The position numbers and the translations under genes are program-made. Shown here piece by piece: positions 26,602 to 34,799 of a stretch of 64,000 bases of DNA. The notes beneath the pieces are model-generated. The model was not told where the DNA came from and made no database searches. It was given only the letters and a program-made list of their open reading frames with translations. This DNA is from Prasinococcaceae sp. CCMP 1430. Lineage: Eukaryota; Prasinodermophyta; Palmophyllophyceae; Prasinococcales; Prasinococcaceae. The stretch covers positions 1-64,000 of the forward strand of contig RQSC01000806.1 in NCBI GenBank assembly GCA_013416795.1. The letters are read 5' to 3'. Positions within the stretch are counted from its first letter, which is position 1. Each line of letters begins with the position of its first letter.

Positions 26602-29600
26602 ATGATGCGCGCGCTCCAGCGCACGCTCGGCCTCTGCGGGGGGTCGCCGGCGTGGATGGGTGCGAACGGCGGCGACTCGGACGCAGGAGGTAGCGGCGGC
26701 GGCGGCGGCTCTGGCGCCGCGCATGCGGGCGCTGGCAGCGCGCAGCATCGGCGTGCCGCCGGCGCTTTGGAGCGAGGAGGCGCTCGGACGACCACGACGG
26801 GAGGGGAGGCAAACGGAGCTGCATGCGGGGCTGCGGCAGCAGCTCGAGCGTGCGCTTTGCCTGCCGAGTGCGAACAGCTCGGCAGCGCGCTCGCCGCGCT
26901 CGAGGACGCTGCTGCAAAAGCGGACACCGCTGCTTCTGCGTACGCCGGCGAAGCCACGTCAGCAGGCCTTGCCGCTGCACAGCAGGCCCTGAGCGACGCG
27001 CGCCGCGCGGCGACAGTGGCACTGGCCGCGTCGGAGGCGTCGGCATGCGCAACTCTGCGTTGGCAATCGTGCTTTCACTCGCAACGGAAGCAATGCTCCA
27101 CCACGAGCGCCCGCGACACCTCGGGCGGAACGACGGCGCGCGCGTCGGCGGGCGCGTCCAGCGCCGCGGTCGATGCTTCGCGGTCCACTCGCAATGCCCA
27201 GCAGCCTCCTGCACCGCCGCTTCCACCAGCGTTGCTCGCACGACATCATCGGACCCCGCCCGAGCCTGCGGCAGTCGTGCGCCCCGCAGCCATCGCCACA
27301 CCCGCCCCGAGCGTGACTCCTTGGGAGTCTGCGTCCTTTCGCCCCGTCATACGCGCGCGCTCCGCGCGTCGCTCGCGCCAGTGCGAGGAGTACAGCGAAG
27401 GCGCGGCGCGCAGGCACTCGCTGGAACTCATCGCCTACATGGAAGCGCTCGGCGTGCTCACCGCAGAGGAGGCTGCGAGTGCGCGCGAGGCCAATGCCCA
27501 TTCCGCCGCCGGTGCCTCCGGAATGGAGGACGCCCCCTGCGGCGGTGACAGCACCTCCCCGCCAAACCCATGCTCGCACCCTCTGCATGCGACCAGCATG
27601 CTCGCAGCTGCGTGGGACCTCAAGTTCATCTCGCGTATGGTGGATGGGGTGGAACACCCAAAGACCGGTACGTGTCGCGGCCGCGCGCTTTCCTGTGCCG
27701 TCACTGCGCTCGCACGTCAGCACGCTGGGCGCATTCATTGCGCGTGGTCAGAAGTGCATGTAGCCCCTTTTCTGACATCATGCATGTGCGCGGGCGCGCT
27801 GCGCTTGGATTCGATCGCACGCATCCACTCGCGGCAATAGGTGCAAAGTACATCAGCCGCTGGCGCAAAGCTGATGGACCGCAGGGCGGCGCGGCGAACA
27901 ACAAGATTGCAGTCGCGCTTCTGTTGAAGCTCGCACTGCACATGGCGCTTCGTGAACGCGTGGCCCAGCAGAGGCGCGCGCTCGAAGAGCACGTGGCGAA
28001 TCGGCTCGCGAGCTGCGTGAACGCAGCTAGGACGATGCAAGGACCGCCAGTCTCGGGGGTGCGCTGCCACGCTCGAGTGGAGCCGCCACATCACACGCCG
28101 CGGGGAGCCACAAGCGGATGTGCTGCGGGCGCACTGCTGGCGAGTCTGCCATCCTTTGGCATGCACCAGCATGCGAGGTCGCACGGCCTCGCAAGCAGCG
28201 CCGTGGTCGCATCACCCTTTGCTGTCGCGATAGATGCCCCAGTGGTGGTCGGGCGTTCCACAAAAGACTCGCGCACGATGACTGGTGGCGATCCGTTAGC
28301 GCGCGCTCCAGACACGGCGCGCGCCGTCGAGACGCATCCTCTATCGCATTCGAAGCTCGATGTGACTGACGGCAATGGCTCTCCTCGAGACGACAGCACG
28401 TCGCCATTGCTTCAGGAACTCCGGAGCGATTGCCACGACAGTTGCCAGGATGCTCTGGTGTGCACGCCGAGCACCTCGCGCTGCGAGCCATCCAAGACCC
28501 TCTCTCGGCGGGACGTGTGCCTCGCAAAGGTCCTCGTCGATGGCGTCGCCTCCGAAGACCGTCGAGTTGGCACGACCGGCGATGGCCCCCAGAACGCGCG
28601 CGCGCCCCGTTGCCTCGGACTCGCTACATCGGGACAAAAAAACGCCGCCGATCGCCGCACGGAGGGAGGCCCAAACCGCGCAGCCGCATCGTCGCACACC
28701 TCGCTCTCCGCGGCCACGACCGTCACCGAGGCAATGTGCCACCGCTACCTGTGCGACTTCGTCGGATCTCTGACCGCGGCCGAGCGCGCGATGTTCCATG
28801 CCATTCGGGAGCACAGCGCGTCGCTGCGCGCATGGATGAAGTCGCGTGCACTGTCGTTCGACGTGTGGGCGGGAATCGACCTGCCGAGCCAGCTGCGCGG
28901 TCACGAGTTCAGCAGCGACCCCGACCTCGAAATCGACCAGAGAAATCTGCTGGACGACCTCATCGCCACCGTCAAGGACGCCGCAGCTGCAGCGGCACCG
29001 ACGGCAGCAGCGGCGGCAAAGCTGGTGAGTGCCAGCGACATGCCCGCAGCCCTGCGAAAGAACCGCGCGCTGCCGTTTCCGCAAAAAGTCGTGCGGCATG
29101 TCTTTGCTGGCAGCGCCGTGCAGCTCGAGGCTGCCCGCCCGCCGCTGCTCGGCGGCAGGCTCGCGGACGGCGACTCAATGGCGCGCAAGCTCGCGCGTAC
29201 CCTCGGGTTGCACACACTCGCTGCAGACATCTCCGAGATGTTCGCCGAGTACGACCGCCTGGTCGAGCGCGGTGAGAGCCGGCGCGTCTTCCGCATTTAC
29301 TTACAGAACGGGAGGCGAGGCGCTGCGCAGAACGGGCTCACCATGGGATGCCGGTCGGCCTGCTGCATGGCCATCGACGGTGAGAACGGCTCGGTCATGC
29401 TCGACTACCTCCTTGACGCCGCCTTCCCTTTCTTGGTTGTTGAAGAGGTGACCAAGAGTGGCCCTCCCGCCATCGTGGTCCACAGCAACTACTTCGTGGC
29501 GCTGGCCGAGCCCGCGACGAAGGCGACCGCGCAATCGGCGCACACGCCCGCCGCCCGCCCCGTGCTCGTGTGCGACAATCTGGAGGCGCACCCGTCATTC

Positions 29601-29993
29601 CGCGTGCAGACGGCCACGCCGAGCCCCTCCCTCGCCCGCGCGCACAATGCCGTCGTCGACAACGTGCTCGCCTTCGTGCGCGAGTGGCAGGGCGCCGTTG
29701 GCCTGCCGATTGAGAGCGAGCTGTGCATCGGGCGCACGCTCAATACCTTCAAGCTCACGAAGGTGAACCTGGAGACGCGCCAGCTCATGCACGTCGACGG
29801 TGCGCACGAGGAGAAGCTCACCGTGAGTGTTCCGGTCGGCTGCCTGCGCGCCGACGTGTACCTTGACTCGTACGGCGGAAAGTACATTGCCAGCACCGCT
29901 CTGAAGTCGCCCACCGCGCTCCCATTCGACCTCGTGCCGCTGCCTCCGACCCCGCTCAAGCGCCCGGGGGGCCTTCCCGACTGTCAGTCGTGA
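26602..29993 (+). CDS. Large unknown protein with a conserved-looking C-terminal domain
   Basis: Two exons, 26602-27667 and 27841-29993 (intron 27668-27840, GT-AG, phase 1), giving 1072 residues; the join reads HPKTGAKYISRWRKADG. ATGs at 26602 and 26605 are equivalent. The N-terminal half is low-complexity (Ala/Ser/Gly). Helical patches occur at ARRHSLELIAYMEALGVLTA and IAVALLLKLALHMALRERVA. The last 350 residues look globular, with ordered text such as KVVRHVFAGSAVQLEA, RRVFRIYLQNGRRGAAQNGL, VMLDYLLDAAFPFLVVEEVT and ESELCIGRTLNTFKLTKVNL. I recognise no family. The C-terminal domain is the part to test by profile search. Confidence 0.7.
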
Positions 29994-30355
29994 ACCGGTC
30001 ACCAGCCACGACGCGTGCCAAGCTCACAACTCAACTGCATTCTACGCACCACACAAAACCCCACGCTACTACGTACAGAATTTCGCGGCACCATTTCAGC
30101 ATGATTGAAGCATATGCACCATCGCATCGACTCCACAGCCAGCCCCACGACGATCTTCGTGTCTCGTGGTCTGCTCGGCACCGCCCGCGAGCGGATCAAA
30201 GCCCCTGCAACGACCGCCACGGCCCGCGCGTCCGCGGCCGATTCCACGCCCCCCCTTCGCGCGCCCGCGCGGTAGCCTTGCGCTCCGCTGACTGGCTTGT
30301 ATGAATCATTCTACGCCACGTGGTGAGCGCGTTGCTCGGAAAGGGCGCGCGTCGG
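29994..30355. other. Tail-to-tail spacer (unknown protein / phosphodiesterase)
   Basis: No gene is seen. It is moderately AT-rich, with ACACAAAACCCCACGCTACTACG near 30050, and is likely 3' UTR of both genes. Confidence 0.55.
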
Positions 30356-33300
30356 TCACGTCAAGGACGACCTCTTGCCAAAGACGAAGACGCTCGCTCG
30401 CCTGCGCCAGCCACCGCTGTCGCCGCCGTCTCCAGCGTCTCGGATCGAGCGGCTGCTGCTTTCGCCGGTCTTCTTGAAGAGCGAGGGCGCGGTAGTCACA
30501 CTTATGCGCCGCACGGCGGCATTGAGCACGCCGTGGCCCTCTTCGTGCCGCGCGTCGCGCGGCCCCAGGAGGACGTCGGGTGAGTACTTTTCAAGGAACC
30601 TCTCGAGTCCCTTGAGCACCTTCCCGCGCTCGGCGGCGCGCTCGACAGCGTCGAGGGTGCTTTGCTTGAGCAGCTCGTCGATGCGATCGTTGCTGAGCTC
30701 GCGGCGGTTGGCGCACAGCGTGGCGAGCGTCGCCTGCAGCTCGGGGAAGATGAGCACCATCGTCTTGTACAGCGGAGCCACGATGACGTCGATGAAGGCG
30801 ATCTGCGATTGCGGGATCGACGTCCTGTCGCGATCCATCTGCGGCGACACCTTGAGCCCTCGGGCCTTCTCCCGGTCGCCCTGCTGCCAGAACTCCTCCA
30901 GCACGCGCATCTTCCACTTCTTGTAGATGTGCATGGGCCTGACCGGGTTGGAGATGTCCGCCGCGTGTAGGATGGTGCTGAAGATGAGCTCTCGCTCCTC
31001 GGGCGTCTCGAATATGCACTCCGCATCCGACTGGCCCGCGAGCTGGGTCGCGCGCTGCACCCTCTCCGTGTTGAGCTCGTACCACACCTCGAGCTGCGAG
31101 AGAGACTTGAAGTGGTTCACCATGTCCGTGTGCAGGATGGTGTGAATTATCAGCTTGCGCGCCTCGCGCCACTCGGCGTCGTCCAGCTTGGCGAAGACGT
31201 CCGCGTCGGGGTGGTCGGCGACCAGCTGGTAGAGCATGCTGACGTGATGGTTCTCCAGCACCGAGCTGTCGTTGTACTTGATGGCCTTCGAGTCGCGCGT
31301 ACGCACCAAGAAGTTGTTGTTGATGCCCGGATGGTTGAGGTCGTGCGCGAGCGCCGCGACGAGCAGCGAGAACTTCTCCAGCGGCGAGGGCATTATCTTG
31401 TCCTCGGTGAGCGACACGTATCGGTACACGGCGTGTGTGACGTCGCACACGTGTCGCCAGTTGTGGTACGGCGTCTCGCCGTAGTGTTGTTGCATGAGCG
31501 CTATGAAGGCGGCCAGCGTGTCGCGGTGAACCATCTCATCTATCAGATCAAACGCGTCGAACATTGCCATGACGTGCTCCGCGCACTCCTCGTCGGTGGG
31601 CAACCCCTCCATGTCGCACGCCCACGAGTCCAGGCTGGTGGAAAGCGAGACAACGGAGCGCGCCTCCCCTCGGCCCGCAGCGCCGTCGCGGAAGGCTTGT
31701 GTGGTCGCAACTACTTGGGCCTTGCTCACCTCACCGTCCCGCGTCGCGGGCGCGTCGCCGCCGCCGTTGCCCACCGCCTGGCCGAGCCCACGATTGGGGG
31801 AGGGCAGGTCGATGCTCCCGCCGCGGCGACGGCGGGGAGAGCTTGAATGCGCGGCTGCAGCGCTGTCGCCCGAATACTGCTTGATGAAGTCGCGCGTGTT
31901 GTCGTCCATGTCGGTGTCGTCGAGCATGGTCTTGATCATGTGATCGCCCTGCTGCCCGGTGCCGCTCACATGTTTGACGAGCTTGGTCATCTTTCCCACG
32001 ACGGCCTCCATGTCACGCATCTCCATGCCCTCGTGCCCCAGCGCCAGCGAGTTCATCACCTGCGCGGCGTTCATCTGGATCGAGCGGAAGATGCGCTCGA
32101 TGGGCCGCACCACCAGCCGCGTCGACGTCGCGTTGAGCATGAACGAGAAGGCCAGCAGCAGCAGGATGACGAACACCACCAGGAGGATGTTCCACATGCC
32201 CTCCTCGGCTTGCGTGGCGGACACGTCGAAGCGCATGGACACGCACGGGGCGAGCGCGCGGTACTCCTTCCCTCGAGCCGCCGCGGCGGCGGCTCGGGCG
32301 CCCGCCGCCGCGGCGGCCTCCGATCGCGCCGCGGGGCACTCGTTTCTGCCGTCGACCGCCATGATCGCGTTGGCCGCCGGCTCGCTGCGTCCGAAGTACT
32401 CCTCGCCCCAGACCTCATCGCCGACGCGCAGGTAGAAGGGCTTCTGCTGCATCCCGCACCCCGAGCAGCGGTACGACTCGTCGTAGGCGTACGCGAGGCC
32501 CGCCACCGCGCCCGGCGGCAGCGCGCCGGTGTGCTCCGCCTCGGAGAGCCCTAGGAAGTTTCGCCTGAAGACGTCCACCAGCGGCTGCAGCGACGCGCGG
32601 TCCACCGCCCCGGCCTCGGCCACCTGCGGGAGCGCGATCGCCTCCAAGGAGTTCACGTAGGCCAAGGCCGTGGTGTCCACCACCTCGCTCGCGAGGAACA
32701 TGGGCACGAAGACCGACAGCAACACGAGCGTGGCCACCTGCCGGCTGATGTTCTCGCTGAGCGCCTTGGCGATGTTGGAGGGCGCGTCCCTGCCCGACAT
32801 CTCCGCCTTGACGTCCGCCTCGCCCTTGAGCACGCGCGAGATGCGGAAGAACTTGAGCACGCGCACCACGCGCACGAGGCGCATGAGGCGCCCCGCGCGG
32901 CCGCCGATGCGCGCCGCGCGCGTGGCGCGCAGCACCGTCGCCTGGCCGCCGCTCTCCACCCCGAACGCCTCGTAGATGGGCTCCGACATCCAGCGTATGT
33001 CCATGATGATGCTCAGCGTGCCCACGAAGTCCATCCAGAAGTAAAAGCTCAGGAAGTACTTGCGCTCGATGAGCGTGATCCCCGCGAGCTCGAGCGAGAA
33101 CCAGACGAACACCGCGAAGAGGCTCCACTCGACGCCGTCGACGGACGCGGGCGGCGCCTCGGCCACGAGGAGCGCGTCGCTCGCGAACAGCGCGAACACC
33201 AGCGCCGCGCTGCTCAGCGCGTTGAGGCGCCGGCCGCGCGCCAGCGCGCGCAGCCGGTCCTGCCAGCGCCAGTCCCAGCGGTACGCGAACGGCCCGATCC

Positions 33301-33637
33301 GCGTGTACGGCGGCAGCTCCTCGAGCTCCTCGAGCTCTGGGTCGTCGTCGTGCACGAGCGCGTCCGAGTCGCCAACCGCCGCCGCCGCGGCGTCCACCTC
33401 GCCGCCCGTCGCCTCGGCATTGCGCGTGATTTTGAGCGCGCGTGCGTGGGCGTGGGCGTGGGCGTGCGCGTGTGCGTGTGCGTGTGCGTGTGCGTGTGCG
33501 TGTGTTTGGGCGTGTGTGCCCCCGATGGCGCCCGCCTCTAACGTCGCAGCTTGGGCCGATCCGCTACCGGCCTCACCCGCCACGGCGGCGCTGGCGTCGA
33601 CGAGGACGGACGTCACGCGCGCGCTCGCGCGCGGCAT
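30356..33637 (-). CDS. Cyclic-nucleotide phosphodiesterase with six-helix voltage-sensor-like membrane module
   Basis: Intronless, 1093 residues from ATG 33637. Residues 41-66 are a His-Ala dipeptide repeat. Membrane helices are visible at about 141-160, 171-191, 196-214, 300-317 and 482-502. Between the third and fourth is an S4-like helix (GRAGRLMRLVRVVRVLKFFR) with basic residues at 247, 250, 253, 256, 259, 262, 265 and 268. The 165-residue loop between S5- and S6-like helices lacks a pore signature and carries C391-x2-C394, C434 and C465. A HAMP-like linker (about 503-560) follows. The PDE domain (about 690-1000) is complete: HNWRHVCDVTHAVYRYV, HDLNHPGINNNFLV, HTILHTDM, ILHAADISNP and the invariant Gln in IPQSQIAFIDV. 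It should hydrolyse cAMP or cGMP under control of membrane voltage or an external signal; that coupling is inference. The C-terminus is basic and Ser-rich. Confidence 0.93.
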   Translation of the reverse strand: MPRASARVTSVLVDASAAVAGEAGSGSAQAATLEAGAIGGTHAQTHAHAHAHAHAHAHAHAHAHARALKITRNAEATGGEVDAAAAAVGDSDALVHDDDPELEELEELPPYTRIGPFAYRWDWRWQDRLRALARGRRLNALSSAALVFALFASDALLVAEAPPASVDGVEWSLFAVFVWFSLELAGITLIERKYFLSFYFWMDFVGTLSIIMDIRWMSEPIYEAFGVESGGQATVLRATRAARIGGRAGRLMRLVRVVRVLKFFRISRVLKGEADVKAEMSGRDAPSNIAKALSENISRQVATLVLLSVFVPMFLASEVVDTTALAYVNSLEAIALPQVAEAGAVDRASLQPLVDVFRRNFLGLSEAEHTGALPPGAVAGLAYAYDESYRCSGCGMQQKPFYLRVGDEVWGEEYFGRSEPAANAIMAVDGRNECPAARSEAAAAAGARAAAAAARGKEYRALAPCVSMRFDVSATQAEEGMWNILLVVFVILLLLAFSFMLNATSTRLVVRPIERIFRSIQMNAAQVMNSLALGHEGMEMRDMEAVVGKMTKLVKHVSGTGQQGDHMIKTMLDDTDMDDNTRDFIKQYSGDSAAAAHSSSPRRRRGGSIDLPSPNRGLGQAVGNGGGDAPATRDGEVSKAQVVATTQAFRDGAAGRGEARSVVSLSTSLDSWACDMEGLPTDEECAEHVMAMFDAFDLIDEMVHRDTLAAFIALMQQHYGETPYHNWRHVCDVTHAVYRYVSLTEDKIMPSPLEKFSLLVAALAHDLNHPGINNNFLVRTRDSKAIKYNDSSVLENHHVSMLYQLVADHPDADVFAKLDDAEWREARKLIIHTILHTDMVNHFKSLSQLEVWYELNTERVQRATQLAGQSDAECIFETPEERELIFSTILHAADISNPVRPMHIYKKWKMRVLEEFWQQGDREKARGLKVSPQMDRDRTSIPQSQIAFIDVIVAPLYKTMVLIFPELQATLATLCANRRELSNDRIDELLKQSTLDAVERAAERGKVLKGLERFLEKYSPDVLLGPRDARHEEGHGVLNAAVRRISVTTAPSLFKKTGESSSRSIRDAGDGGDSGGWRRRASVFVFGKRSSLT
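33430..33517. repeat. Coding GCGTGT/GTGTGC microsatellite (His-Ala repeat)
   Basis: A run of GCGTGG/GCGTGT units encodes, on the minus strand, about ten His-Ala dipeptides in the N-terminal tail of the phosphodiesterase. Such a tract is prone to length change in steps that keep frame if whole 6-base units are lost or gained. Confidence 0.8.
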
Positions 33638-33802
33638 GGCGGTCGACGAGACGAGGGCGCGACGCGGCCGTCCTGCGTCACCGCGCGGCGCCTGCGCTGC
33701 GCGGCGCCGCGCTCAGGACGAGGCGGGCGCGCAGACGCAGGCGGGTGAGGCAGCCGGCCACCGCGCACGCGCGCGGGAGCGTCTCTGCCGCTGCGTCGCG
33801 TT

Positions 33803-33837
<35 letters not shown>

Positions 33838-33954
33838 CTTGCAGACGCACGGGCATGCGAGGCACGGCGCCGCGCGGCGCGGACGAAGCCCAGCCGCTAA
33901 GACAGCCCGCGCCCGAGCGTGTGTGCGGGGAACGCACGCCGGGCGAAGCAGGTG

Positions 33955-34085
33955 TGTGCGTGCGCGCGCGTGTGTGTGTGTGTGTGCGCGCGCGCGTGTG
34001 TGTGCGTGTGTGTGTGTGTAAGTGTGTGTGTGTGCGCGTGCGTGTGTGTGTGTGTGTGCGTGCGTGTGTGTGTGTGTGCGTGCGC
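33955..34085. repeat. TG/CG alternating purine-pyrimidine tract
   Basis: Almost 130 bases of alternating GT, GC and GTGTGC steps, a sequence type that can form Z-DNA. It lies about 320-450 bp upstream of the phosphodiesterase start. Confidence 0.8.
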
Positions 34086-34162
34086 GTGCGGCGCGCGAAG
34101 GGGCACGCCCCGCGCGCGCGCGCGCGTCCCTTCGCCGCTCCCTACGACCCTTGCTCAAACCC

Positions 34163-34350
34163 CACGTGGGTTGAGGTTCTTATCGGGCGCTTTTAGGTTG
34201 TATTCACGGCGCTAAAAGGGTCTAAATTATACGTCAAATCGCAAGGCGGCGGCGCGCGCGCGCGCACGTGGGTTGAGGTTCTGATCTGGCGCTTTTGAGG
34301 TTTATTCACGTCGCTAAAAGGGTCTAAAATATCATTCAAAGCGAAGGCGC
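34163..34350. repeat. Direct duplication of about 90 bp, period 101
   Basis: The block starting CACGTGGGTTGAGGTTCT at 34163 is repeated from 34264. Both copies share GGCGCTTTT, TTATTCACG-like text, GCTAAAAGGGTCTAAA and TCAAANCG(A)AGGCG endings with scattered differences. CACGTG in each copy is a G-box-like hexamer. It is an imperfect tandem duplication of non-coding DNA. Confidence 0.75.
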
Positions 34351-34692
34351 CTCTGAGGGCGACGGTTCGGGCGCCCGCCCCAGATTTTTTTGATTTAGAA
34401 TTTTGGATTTTTTTGTGTCCGGGGCGGGAAGCAGGGGGGTCGAGGATTGCCCACGCCACGCCCCTCTCTCAGCCGCCATCGAGCGGCACGCCGACGGCTG
34501 CACGCATGTTGGCATCTCCTAAAAATCGGTTCCAATCTCCACGCAGAACCGACGAAAATATCACACGTAACGTGGCGCATACTATTTGAATTCCCGCAAA
34601 GCGCCCCCAAAAAGCGCGCGCACGCGGCGGACGCGGGCGGGCGCGGGCGGGGAGGTGGAAGTGGGGGTGGCGGGGCTGGCGCGACGCCGCAC

Positions 34693-34797
34693 CTTGACCT
34701 CGACGACGGCGCCCTCCACAGGGCTCTTGGCCTCGTGTGTCACCTTGTCGGTCTCGATGGTTACAACTGGCTCGTCGACGAAGACGTGGTCGCCCGG
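34693..34797 (-). pseudogene. Lipoyl-domain exon fragment, probably 2-oxoglutarate dehydrogenase E2 (DLST), cut at a contig join
   Basis: On the minus strand 34797-34693 reads GDHVFVDEPVVTIETDK then VTHEAKSPVEGAVVEVK, a lipoyl domain with the acceptor lysine in ETDKV. The ETDKVT text and SP-x2-G pattern fit dihydrolipoamide succinyltransferase best; other 2-oxo-acid dehydrogenase E2s or biotinyl carriers are less likely. A good donor (AAG|GTGCGG) follows at 34692, so this is a real exon and not decay. Its 5' side stops exactly at the N at 34798. No further E2 exon is visible downstream on this strand before the phosphodiesterase. The rest of the gene is therefore missing, most likely because of a false or gapped contig join. 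Confidence 0.7.
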
Positions 34798-34798
34798 N
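34798..34798. other. Single N marking a likely contig join
   Basis: One N separates two genes that are both truncated at it: a minus-strand lipoyl exon on the left and a plus-strand RWP-RK gene lacking its start on the right. Confidence 0.75.
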
Positions 34799-34799
34799 C

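Larger units (their letters stand above)
33638..34692. other. Microsatellite-rich intergenic DNA upstream of the phosphodiesterase
   Basis: No gene is supported up to the lipoyl exon. It contains (CA)n at 33803-33830, long TG/CG alternating purine-pyrimidine tracts at about 33955-34085, a direct repeat (34163-34350), and the inverted words CGGTTC (34525) and GAACCG (34545). The open plus frame rich in Cys-Val is a product of the TG tract. Confidence 0.65.

Noticed and set aside
33060-34196. Plus-strand 378-codon frame rich in Cys-Val
   Set aside because: It is the antisense of the phosphodiesterase plus translation of a TG microsatellite.
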